Shown: positions 11,412-22,600 of the stretch, one piece after another
How the letters are laid out: every line of letters begins with the position of its first letter
How positions within the stretch are numbered: position 1 is the stretch's first letter
Assembly (NCBI GenBank): GCA_014843695.1
Contig: CM026386.1
Coordinates: 18,279,811-18,343,810 of the forward strand
Source of the DNA: Archivesica marissinica
Lineage: Eukaryota; Mollusca; Bivalvia; Venerida; Vesicomyidae
Length of the DNA stretch: 64,000 nucleotides
Reading direction: 5' to 3'
Translations under genes and position numbers: made by a program
Notes under the pieces: generated by a model
Told to the model about the DNA's origin: nothing
The model's input: the letters and a program-made list of their open reading frames with translations, nothing else
Database searches by the model: none

Positions 11412-13145
11412 CTCTAGTATACATGTACACACTTATCCGAAGTGTGCGTTTTCTATGTCCTGTAGTATACATGTACACACTTATCCGAAGTGTGCGTTTT
11501 CTATGTCCTGTAGTATACATGTACACACTTATCCGAAGTGCGCGTTTTCTATGTCCTCTAGTATACATGTACACACTTATCCGAAGTGTGCGTTTTCTAT
11601 GTCCTCTAGTATACATGTAAACACACTTATCCGAAGTGTGCGTTTTCTATGTCCTCTAGTATACATGTAAACACACTTATCCGAAGTGTGCGTTTTCTAT
11701 GTCCTGTAGTATACATGTACACACTTATCCGAAGTGTGCGTTTTCTATGTCCTCTAGTATACATGTACACACTTATCCGAAGTGCGCGTTTTCTATGTCC
11801 TCTAGTATACATGTACACACTTATCCGAAGTGTGCGTTTTCTATGTCCTCTAGTATACATGTACACACTTATCCGAAGTGCGCGTTTTCTATGTCCTCTA
11901 GTATACATGTACACACTTATCCGAAGTGCGCGTTTTCTATGTCCTCTAGTATACATGTACACACTTATCCGAAGTGCGCGTTTTCTATGTCCTCTAGTAT
12001 ACATGTACACACTTATCCGAAGTGCGCGTTTTCTATGTCCTCTAGTATACATGTACACACTTATCCGAAGTGCGCGTTTTCTATGTCCTCTAGTATACAT
12101 GTACACACTTATCCGAAGTGTGCGTTTTCTATGTCCTCTAGTATACATGTACACACTTATCCGAAGTGTGCGTTTTCTATGTCCTCTAGTATACATGTAC
12201 ACACTTATCCGAAGTGTGCGTTTTCTATGTCCTCTAGTATACATGTACACACTTATCCGAAGTGCGCGTTTTCTATGTCCTCTAGTATACATGTACACAC
12301 TTATCCGAAGTGTGCGTTTTCTATGTCCTCTAGTATACATGTACACACTTATCCGAAGTGTGCGTTTTCTATGTCCTCTAGTATACATGTACACACTTAT
12401 CCGAAGTGTGCGTTTTCTATGTCCTCTAGTATACATGTACACACTTATCCGAAGTGTGCGTTTTCTATGTCCTCTAGTATACATGTACACACTTATCCGA
12501 AGTGTGCGTTTTCTATGTCCTCTAGTATACATGTACACACTTATCCGAAGTGTGCGTTTTCTATGTCCTCTAGTATACATGTACACTGACTTATCCGAAG
12601 TGTGCGTTTTCTATGTCCTCTAGTATACATGTACACACTTATCCGAAGTGTGCGTTTATGTCCTCTAGTATACATGTACACACTTATCCGAAGTGGCGTT
12701 TTATGTCCTCTAGTATACATGTACACACTTATCCGAAGTGTGCGTTTTCTATGTCCTCTAGTATACATGTACACACTTATCCGAAGTGTGCGTTTTCTAT
12801 GTCCTCTAGTATACATGTACACACTTATCCGAAGTGTGCGTTTTCTATGTCCTCTAGTATACATGTACACACTTATCCGAAGTGTGCGTTTTCTATGTCC
12901 TCTAGTATACATGTACACACTTATCCGAAGTGTGCGTTTTCTATGTCCTCTAGTATACATGTACACACTTATCCGAAGTGTGCGTTTTCTATGTCCTCTA
13001 GTATACATGTACACACTTATCCGAAGTGCGCGTTTTCTATGTCCTGTAGTATACATGTACACACGTATCCGAAGTGTGCGTTTTCTATGTCCTCTAGTAT
13101 ACATGTACACACTTATCCGAAGTGTGCGTTTTATATGTCCTCTAG
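11412..13145. repeat. 48-bp array, about 36 copies (right TIR array)
   Basis: The unit contains tgtgcgttttctatgtcctc and tagtatacatgtacacactt. A G/C variant in aagtg(t/c)gcg clusters in the middle. Short units with lost bases lie at about 12650-12710. Confidence 0.95.
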
Positions 13146-13147
13146 TA

Positions 13148-14583
13148 CACATATCAGTACACAATCCCATTATCTCTCACTGGGAAAACTACCATTCATT
13201 GGAACGCATAAAATACATTTATCATCTTCCTCAGCACTCACTAGCGCATTTGTAACATTAAACTCCTACATTTACAATGTTAAATTGACAATTAAGATTT
13301 ATTATCTGGCATTTTATGATACATAAACTAATTATCTAAAATTGTCTAAATTTTTTGGTGCCCGTTTTTGTAACAGCACTCATTCATTGTTTTAATGCAA
13401 ATCGACTCAACATTGCAAAAATATATGCCATGACAGACACGGTGTGTCATAAGTTGGACATCGTGAAAACATGCCTCAAGAACAAAACGCTTCGACTTGT
13501 CCTTTGTTGTATCATAGGGCATGTAGGTTACGTGAGGGAAACGAAAGACCAAAATACATCCGCGCATTCTTGTTTTTTGTGCATTCAGATATTTCTTCAC
13601 AATAGTTGTTGTACATCAGAATTAGATGCGTACCGTTACATACGTGCCAAGTGAATGCATACATACAGTTAAACCTGTTTTATAGACCGCATCCGAAAAC
13701 CCACCACATATCTCTTTAATACCACTATGTTGATCTAGGCTACCATCAGGTCATTTATCGATGTACATGTATCTAAATATATAGTACTTAAACATTACCC
13801 GTTAGATAATAAGAAGCAATGCTAAATTAGCTACGCCCACTGTATATTGAAATAATTATGTATAACATTTACAGAGTTAATTCGCGTACTTGATTGTTAT
13901 TACGATTAGCACGACATCTGGCGGAAGCTGTCAAATGTTCGCCATTCAGTTCGATTAAGTCTTGAACCAGTTAAAATGGCAATGTTTCGAATCTGATCTT
14001 GTGTAACGAATATGTAGTGTCATTGTCGTTCGTTGGAGAATAATGAACGTAACGATGACAGTTTGGTCGACAGATAATTAGCGTAATCTATGAATATATA
14101 ATTACAATGTAGGCTAGTACACATTGAATGCAGGGCATCCGCCAAGTTGTTTATGAGCTTCAACGATAGTATGCACGATTTTGATTTGCTCCCTGGTTTG
14201 ACGAGCTAATGAATTATTCATGTTGACCATCAGGCGAATTTAAACTACAGGCCCTTAGTTACGGGGAAATGATGCATATTTTGATAGAAACAACCGAACT
14301 AGATACAAATTAAACAGTTCACATGATGCACACGGATGTTGGAGTTGGGGCTTGAAATTAAATTGGTTCAAACATATTCATTCGTCATCATGTACGGTAA
14401 CATAGTTTACAACAAATAATTATGAACACAATAAATGCAAGTGGATGGAATTGAAATCTAAAAACGTATTGGAATTCTCTCCACTGTATATTAGAAATCT
14501 GTACAAAGTATGGTATTTATGTGTGTATATTATATAAATGACTGGTAGGAATATAAACGGAACAATAGTAAGTGGTATCATTA
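13148..14583. other. No gene seen
   Basis: About 1.4 kb with no array, SINE or convincing exon. Short frames at 13346-13654 overlap on opposite strands and show no family signature. Confidence 0.5.
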
Positions 14584-15412
14584 ATAGTTGATAAGAAGAA
14601 GTCAAATGACACTATAGTTGATAACAATAAGTCAAATGACACTCTAGTTGATGACAATAAGCTCATTCACACATAAGTCAGAGGTAAAAGCATATGATAA
14701 GTATATAAACTCTTGGTCAACCAAGATAAACAATGGCATAGGTCCCTCTGAACGCGGGCGAAATAAATTGAGAGTATATAATTTGTTTAAAACTGACCAT
14801 ATTGCAGAGCAATATTGCAAAATTGTTGTTAAATTGTGAATAATGTCATTATTTCTTGTATTTCTAACTGCATTTTAGTTCGTCTGTAATATCTCTGCTA
14901 ATCATATTCGCTATGATCTGACCAAAGCGAAGTTAGATTTCATATGACCAATTCTTAATCAGTGTGCAATAGTACCCATTTTGTAATTCAGTGTTTTACA
15001 ATTGTCTTAGAGCAGTTTTTAATATCCGATTAGCAGGGTTATTGCAGCTTTATCCCTACATACTGTGATAAATGAGTATGTATAATTTTGTTCTTCTCTT
15101 ATAACTCCATGTTGGAGTGGCATTGTACTTTTATTATGTAAACTATACATGTAATATTATTGTAAATATTGTACGTACAATGATGAGATGTAAATAAAGA
15201 TTACTACTATTACTACTAATAAGTCAAATGACACTCTAGTTGATAATACAGTGTCAAATAACACTCTAGTTGATAACAAGAAGTCAAATGACACTCTAGT
15301 TGATAACAAGAAGTCAAATGACACTCTAGTTGATAACAAGAACAAGAAGTCAAATGACACTCTAGTTGATAACAAGAAGTCAAATGACACTCTAGTTGAT
15401 AACAAGAATAAA
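14584..15412. repeat. 30-bp minisatellite, about 9 copies, split by a LINE insertion
   Basis: The unit is agttgataacaagaagtcaa followed by atgacactct. About 2.5 copies lie before 14661 and 6.5 after 15218. The break is a retrotransposon 3' end. Confidence 0.9.
14662..15217 (+). mobile_element. Non-LTR retrotransposon 3' end inside the 30-bp array
   Basis: The frame at 14660-14839 encodes W..KINNGIG and GRNKLRVYNLFKTD, typical of the region after the RT domain in LINEs. A 3' UTR ends aataaagattactactatta. AATAAG lies on both sides (14656 and 15218) as the target duplication. 5'-truncated and dead. Confidence 0.8.
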
Positions 15413-15809
15413 TAGTTTGCGTCCGATAAGTTATACTATTGTTTAATTTAATTGATAAGAATAACAGTAAAGAAAAAATTAATTGAAACCTCTGGCTGAA
15501 TTATTTTTTCAAGCGCTGCACTGATTGTTTTGATTCATACTGCGAGCTGTTTAATTCTTATATATTAACCTCCGAGTAGAGACTTTCTATCAACAAAGAT
15601 CTTCTTTTTTTTGCCAGTTCCGTGGTTAGTCGCTATATACAGGTTTGACTGTAGATGGAATGGACGGAAGGACGTGTATCATTAAACAGTTGTTCAGTTT
15701 GTTTTTGTCAGCAGAACTCATAGTATCTGACCTAATGATTAGTATTATCAAAATATGTTTTAATTAATAACAGTGGAACATAATTAAGCTGGAGCTATAG
15801 TATGTAAGC

Positions 15810-15842
<33 letters not shown>

Positions 15843-15849
15843 TTATTAA
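15413..15849. other. No gene; (ATT)n microsatellite at the end
   Basis: AT-rich; a TTA run at about 15815-15848 borders the LINE remnant that follows. Confidence 0.55.
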
Positions 15850-17330
15850 GCCTGTGGAATATATCGCGTAACACATGTTTAGAAGAATATAAAACAAATC
15901 TAACGAAAGATGACACATTAGAATCTATAATTAATTTACAGCAGAAATTAAGTCAATGTAATTCTGAAGATGATGTAGATAGTTGTATTGTTGATATGTC
16001 TAGCATTATTGGTGAAGTTTGTTCCAATGTGACCACAGTAATATTATGGAAATCAGTTAAACCACGAACTTAAAAACTGGTATAATGATTGTTGTGCAGA
16101 ATGTAAATATGTATTTTATGATAAGCTTAAATATGTACAGACATGACAAGTATGATATCAACAGGAAGTCAATGGTTTATGCACGAACATTGTACAAAAA
16201 GAAAAAGACAATGCGCACTGATACGTTTGAGCATAGAAAAATTGAAACAAGTAAACTTGTAAATGCCCGATTCCAAAATGCAAACACCTATTGGAATGTG
16301 TTGACGGGTCTATGTGGCTTAAAAACGGTAAGCATTCAAATCACCACATTTGAATAAGATTTCAAAGCTGTCAACAACCCGGATGATATATTTTTTACAC
16401 CGGGTGATGATATAATTGTATTCACTGATATATATGTTAATATTGAATTCACCGAAATTTGTTCTGAACTTGATATTGAAATATCTGAAAATGAATTATC
16501 TGTAGCTGTTAAGCAATTACAAAATGGCAAAAGTGTAGGTCCTGTTCTTTACATTAAGGAATTATTCAAATAGGCTTACGACAACTTGGTCCTGCTTTAA
16601 TTTGCTTGTTTAACACCGTTGTAAATGCAGGTTACTTGCCGAAGGTATGGTCAACAGGATATGCTATACCGTTGCATAAGAAGGGTAGCATAAATGATGT
16701 AGAAAACATAACGGCATTACTTTATTGAGTACGCTGGGTAAATTATTTACTATAATTTTAAATAACAGGTTATATATCTGGGCCGAAAAATACAATGTTT
16801 TTGTTGAAGCATAGTCTGATTTTAGGAAAGATATGTCTACTGTTGCTAGTGTATTTATTCTAAGTGAAAAAACTGTATTGTGATTTTATTGATTTTAAGA
16901 AAGCATTTGATTAAGTAGTACGAGATAATCTTTGGTATAAACTCATAAAATTTGGAATTCGAGGAAAGATTTTGAATATTTTGATGTCTATATATCAGGA
17001 CATTAAAAGTCTCAAGTGAAACTGAATAATACGATCAGCAATTAGTTTACATGCTTGTTAGGTGTACGGCAGGGTGACTGTTTATCCTTTTTTTAATTTT
17101 CTATGCTGTTAAATGACATCGATTCTGAACTTATAGAAAATGGTACAAATTGAATTGATGTTGATAATATTAAATTGTTTTACTCCTGTATGCAGATGAT
17201 ACTGTTATTTTTTTTCAAACGATGCTTCTGATTTCCCGCGGAATTGGTTCAATTTGTTATATGATTGTTGTCAAAGATGACAAAAACTACAAGTATGGTA
17301 TTTAGTATGGTACAACTAATATACTTGCAT
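15850..17330 (+). pseudogene. Degenerate non-LTR reverse transcriptase
   Basis: RT motifs appear in order across shifting frames with many stops: GITLLSTLGKLFT, NNRLYIW, DFRKDMSTVASVFIL, FIDFKKAFD, GVRQGDCLS and a YADDT-like segment. Linker residues typical of the EN-RT gap precede them. Clearly non-functional. The clade is not assigned. Confidence 0.85.
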
Positions 17331-17770
17331 AAAGTTCGACTAAGTTCTCCGTATATAACATCGCTTAGACATGCATGAAGTTCGGTCAAGTTCTCCGTAT
17401 ATAAAATCGTTTTGGCTGCATTTCTTCACGCCAAGAACCTGTTTACAAAACTGTGTATGAATGCGTTCTACGCAGTTTACTTGGGAAAAGCCCCATATTT
17501 CACATCCGTACGACAGAATAGGATATACAAGTTTATCAAAAAGATCTAAAACATGTCTAGGTAATAAGTCTACACATTTATACAAACATTTTTCTAGTTT
17601 GAATATTGCTTTTAAAGCTTGACCAGATAACATGGATTGTGTTTGAGAAAATTAACCACCGGTAGTAAATATTATTCCTAAATCGGTAAAATCTCAAGTA
17701 TTTCGCTATTGTAAATAAATTCAAGCTACATGGAAAGCAAACTGACTTTCCAAAATTGTGCCACGAAAGT
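17331..17770 (-). pseudogene. Non-LTR RT C-terminal fragment, opposite strand
   Basis: The frame 17340-17633 encodes YPILSYGCEIWGF and RIHTQFCKQVLGVKKCSQND, a standard LINE post-RT signature. It abuts the plus-strand RT at about 17330, making an inverted junction of one family (twin priming or two insertions). Confidence 0.8.
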
Positions 17771-18367
17771 TAAAGGTTTGCAAAGCAATTACTGATTTTA
17801 TGATGTGTGGTTATAAATCAATGTGTAGGTGGTATACCAGTATTCTTGAGAATGTTTAACCACAGGATAACTGATACATTTAGCCAAGAATGGAATATGA
17901 GAATAGTTGATTCCTCTAGAGCTTTGTTTTACCGAAATGTTTCTTGTTTTGAGGTATTGTACGTTGTAAATAAGTACGTTAATTAATTTCGATGTTACGT
18001 GTATCATCACATCGTTTAGAAATAGAAACAGGCAAATATATAAGCAAACTGATACAACTGCAATGCTATGCTTATACTTGCACAGTGCACGAATAAAATC
18101 TAGAAGCAAATGGGTTGGGCAACAAGTTTTACCAACATTAGCGAGTACCCTCCCCAAAATGGTCTATTGACGTTTGTGAAATAAAACTTACCAAAATCAC
18201 CACATTCTCAATCGCGAGAATGCCTAGTATATGAATACGAATAGTTTATGCAGCATTAAACATTTCATAACACTATTTATAGCCTACACAATTAGCATGC
18301 ATAGTTATATAAGTATATACATGCATAGAGGAAAACCTTGTATGCGAATATATACAGTGTATATATA
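17771..18367. other. No gene seen
   Basis: AT-rich. The frame 17798-18157 (minus) has no recognised domain. Confidence 0.5.
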
Positions 18368-18613
18368 TTTCAGCTGACTTTATACAAATTGTATACACTA
18401 TTTTAGCTCGATTGCAAAACAAGTTCTTACAACTTATATTAATCACTATCGAGACCGCATTCCTGATGGAATCCATCGCCACGAGGGAGAGAGAAGAGGC
18501 ATGTGAAATTTAAATGCCTTGCCTAAGAGTATAATCGTAACGGCTCAAGTGCGGCCCGAAAGTAGGGCGTTTCGCACCTGAAACGAACGCGCTACCATTG
18601 CGCTATTACGACT
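18368..18613 (-). mobile_element. SINE S4, copy in reverse
   Basis: The S4 head (GAAGTCGTAATAGCGCAATG) and box B-like region are reversed. The tail contains gagtgatt/aatataagttgt and agctcgattgcaaaacaagt. Confidence 0.82.
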
Positions 18614-18919
18614 TCCACATATATTTTGATAAAACAATTTCTGTATTTGTTATTGTAATCTATTCAATGTGAGCATAATTTAATTGAAGATGTATCAACT
18701 ACTCCTTTAAGCTTAGGACTAGCTTATCTAAATGACGTGGCCGTAAAGGATTATTTCAATATCAAAGTGGTAGGGTTCGTATCGATTGCGCACTGAGCGT
18801 GTATTAGGGCATATAACGGTCAGTCAGCCCAAAGGCCCTGTATGTGAGCGGCCGAACGTCCATCACTCATAGAGGTTTGACATTGATGTTTACTCACTCC
18901 GCATTACTAAATGAAGTGA

Positions 18920-19160
18920 AAGTCGTAATCGCGCAGTGGTAGCGTGTTCGCTTCAGTTGTGAGAGGCCCGGAGTTCGTGCCCAGCAGGAGTCGTTACGAT
19001 TGTGCCCTTACGCAATGTACTTAAGTTCCAGATTGCGCGTCCTCTCTCCATCATGGTGATGGATTCCGTGAGGAATTAGGGTCTCCAGAACGATTAATCT
19101 AACGTTCTAAAGACTTATTTCGCATTCGAGCTAAAATATTTTGCATCAAACTAATTAAAT
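18920..19160 (+). mobile_element. SINE S4, forward copy
   Basis: Head gaagtcgtaatcgcgcagtg, then TTCGCTTCAG, GGAGTTCGTGCCC, and a tail with ttcgcattcgagctaaaata. It is more diverged than its neighbours. Confidence 0.82.
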
Positions 19161-19288
19161 GAAATGTTTATTTGAGGCGTAAATGGTAATGTTACCTCTC
19201 AGAGTAGCAGTGCTCGTCAAACGATGGACTGCTGGTCACTCCCCATCATGTCCAAACAACGCTGAGAAGGCGTAGAATAAATCGGATT

Positions 19289-19515
19289 AGTTTATACAAA
19301 TTTATTTTAGCTCGATTGCGAAACAAGTTATTTCAACTTATATAAATCACTCTCGAGACCTTATTCCTGATGGAATCCATCGCCACGAGGGAGAGAGAAG
19401 AGGCAATGTTGAATTTAAAATGCCTTGCCTAAGAGCACAATCGTAACGGCTCCAGCGGGGCTCGAACTCCGGACCTTTCGCACCTGAGGCGAACGCGCAT
19501 CCACTGCACATAAAT
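19289..19515 (-). mobile_element. SINE S4, reverse copy
   Basis: It reads S4 in reverse, with ctcgaactccggacctttcg for box B and tttatacaaatttattttag for the tail. It sits about 90 bp upstream of the first coding exon of the chitin-binding gene. Confidence 0.85.
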
Positions 19516-19602
19516 CGGATTAATTACATATATGCATAATAATGATATAAACACAATTAAAAAATACATTAATCAAACATTACTTATTTCAGGCTTAATG
19601 AC

Positions 19603-19662
19603 ATGAAATTGCTAGGTGTGCCACTCCTGGCACTCCTGCTAGTTGTGCATAGCCCCGTGAAG
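19603..19662 (+). CDS. Chitin-binding protein coding exon 1 (signal peptide)
   Basis: An acceptor (ttatttcag) at 19584-19592 precedes GCTTAATGACATG, so the 5' UTR is spliced and begins in an unseen exon. ATG at 19603 opens a 20-codon hydrophobic leader and the donor is AAG|gtacgt at 19663. Just upstream, ATG-ACA-TGA makes a two-codon uORF overlapping the real start by one base. Confidence 0.85.
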
Positions 19663-22600
19663 GTACGTAGTATGAGCCCTAGTCCAGACACCATAGCAGC
19701 GCGTAACCCTGGTGCGATACACATACGTCATTTCCGCATTACCGTCAAACTTAAGTCTTAAGCAGTCAGTCAAGGGAATCACAGAAAGTGGCTGTTTAGC
19801 ACAGATTAGATTGCTGCTTAATAGAGGTCAAATATATTATAAAACAACATCCACTAACACAGGGTAAGGTCGCTGACTTGTATACCACTGCAACCTTATG
19901 GGCACGGGTTCAAGCTCCGCTCAGACAGTGTCTCTTTATATGGAACAGTTGGCAGTTTCTTACGGAGGTTGGTGCACCAAATATTGGTTAACCGCTGGAG
20001 CCTGTCCAGGAAAGGTGGTGTTAGGTAAACTGCCCGTCGCTTAAATGGGCAACCGGTAGCGATGTTAAATAAACTTAATTTTGAAAAAACCCATGTCTGA
20101 CTGTTGTTGGCCCCAGTCTGTCTCTCCTAGCCACGTGTAGTCCTCGAACGATACCCATAAACGTGTGTGTGTCTTACGTTTATTTATCGTCGCTACCAGT
20201 TGCCCATATGAGCGACGCCTCTTGAAGAGATTAGTCAATTTAGATTTTTGGAGAATAGTGCAATGATACAGAGACCCATTAAGGGTCTCCTCTGTTCTGT
20301 TACGTGCACGGTGTAAATCACCGACACGAGACCTCGGTTTAACGTCCCATCTGAAAGACTGTTAATTTTATTAGGGTCAGACGGGGGATCAAACCTGTGA
20401 TCCCTGAATTACAAGTCCAACGTGTTAACCACTGGACTACAGATCCGTATGTACCCATAAATTATTGTTGCATATTAGTTATATGTTATCGTCAGATTGG
20501 CCATCTTCGCTTCATGTAACACTGTTAAGTTTAAAGTTTAAAGTTTATATATTTTACAACGATTACGAAGCAAGTTCTAACAATTTATATTAATCACTCT
20601 CGTTAGTGCGGATGAAAGCGTATATGAATACACTGAGAAAACCCACCTGTTCGATCTGGCGACCACCGTACCATCTCACATATAATAGGTGACAATATAG
20701 ACATGTCAGTAGTCCAGTGGTTAACACGTTGGACTGCGAATGCAGGGACCACAGGTTCGAGACCCCTGACCCTAATATTATTAACAGGTTTTCCGATGCG
20801 ACTTTAAAAATAGGGCTCGCGTCACTCATTTACACCGTACACGTAAAAGAACCAGAGGAGACACTGGAATGGATATCTGTCTGTATCATTGCACTATCCT
20901 CCAAAAATCTAAAATGACTAATATCTTCAGGTAGACGTCGCTCATATGGGCAACCGGTAGCGACGATAAATAAACGCAAAATCGCACATAGTCTGATAGT
21001 GCTCATAAGATGGCGTCCCAATTAGTTTATACAAATTTATTTTAGCTCGATTGCGAAACAAGTTATTTCAACTTATATAAATCACTCTCGAGACCTCATT
21101 CCTGATGGAATCCATCGCCACGAGGGAGAGAGAAGAGGCAACGTGGAATTTAAATGCCTTGCCTAAGGGCACAATCGTAACGGCTCCAGTGGGGCTCGAA
21201 CTCCGGACCTTTCGCACCTGAAGCGAACGCGCATCCACTGCGCTATCACGGCGTCCCAATTGACATTCCGGGGGAAATCCTAACCGTTTGGAAGCGGATT
21301 GCATGGGTTATTTCCTGATAACCCTTAGCTGTTGAGCCCAGTTTGATCCTCTGCGTTTCATTCAGACTGTTCACTGTTGTTGAGAGGTGGCTTTTCGAAC
21401 GGTCGTAATGCAATGTATTCAATATTAAGTATTCGGTTTTCTGCAAGCATGTGTACCACTTTCTTGTCACATATTTTGATAAAGGAGCATAATATAAACT
21501 GATCTTTTAAGTATTAATAGTGCAAGTGCAAGTGCAAGTGCAAGTGGTGTCAATCAATATCAACTTTGAAATTGATAAATGAACTATCTATCTTCCGCTA
21601 ATGTCGAACCCGAACTATTAACGTCGTGATCCGCGCCATGCTTGTCAGCTATATGATTTAAAGGTTACATGCAATGTGTAGTAATGTGATATGCAATTTA
21701 TTGTCATATGAAACATAAATAAAACTGTCACGTTTTTTCAGTGTGAATTTGACAACCGATTTGCAGAAATAATACCTGCCGTACTGCTGTGGAGAAATAA
21801 AATGAAACCAATCAGTAAGTTGTTATTGGACACACGTTTATTTCCGGAAGTAGATTATTTGTGTAGGATAATAGAAGCATCCATGAAATGCGAGGGGGTA
21901 GACGTCGGACATGCGACGACCGAATTCGCAATTCAACTGGATAGCTGACCCCCCCCCCCCGCGTCTAATGTAACACAATGTAGTACATTGCATTTTATCT
22001 TCGACTAGAATACGACGCGATGTGGTATCTGAAGTAAGATGGACTATAACGTGACGCTGTTGGTCTCCATACTGATGACGTTAATATTACGTTATTTTAG
22101 CTATAGTAAAACGGGCTATAACGTAACGCTGTGCGTTTCCATACTGACGAATCCATAATATAACGTTATTTTAGCTATCGTACAACGGACTATGACGTAA
22201 CGCTGCTCGTTTCCAAACTGACGACGTCTGTAATACAACGTTATTTTAACAATAGTAAAACGGACTATAATGTGACGCTGTTCGTTTCCATACTGATGAC
22301 GTCAATATTACAACGTTATTTTAGCCATAGTAAAACGGACTATAGCGTAACTGTTTGTTTCCATACTGACGACATATATAATGCAACGTTAGTGTAGCTA
22401 TAGTAAAACGGACTATAACGTAACGCTGTTCGTTACCAAACTGACGACGTCTGTAATACAACGTTATTTTAACAATATTAAAACGGACTATAATGTGACT
22501 CTGTTCGTTTCCATACTGATGACGTCAATATTATAACGTTATTTTAGCAATAGTGAAACGGACTATAACGTAACGCTGTTTGTTTCCATACTGACGACAT

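Larger units (their letters stand above)
10852..13145. mobile_element. Expanded copy of the 4751 MITE: both TIRs turned into tandem arrays
   Basis: The outermost bases on both sides are CTAGAGGACATAG in inverted orientation, with TA outside each. Left: about 11 copies of a 36-bp unit (TIR plus cctacattat). Right: about 36 copies of a 48-bp unit (inverted TIR plus catgtacacacttatccgaa and g). The core at 11244-11411 aligns in reverse to 4775-4928. The long open frames on both strands are artefacts of unit lengths divisible by three. Confidence 0.9.

Noticed and set aside
11627..12623. Open reading frames over 290 codons on both strands
   Set aside because: They translate the 48-bp array in several frames at once. 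The unit length is divisible by three and has no stop, so openness is automatic.
6415..13145. CRISPR-like arrays
   Set aside because: Units are contiguous with no unique spacers and unit lengths differ by array; the context is a eukaryotic genome.
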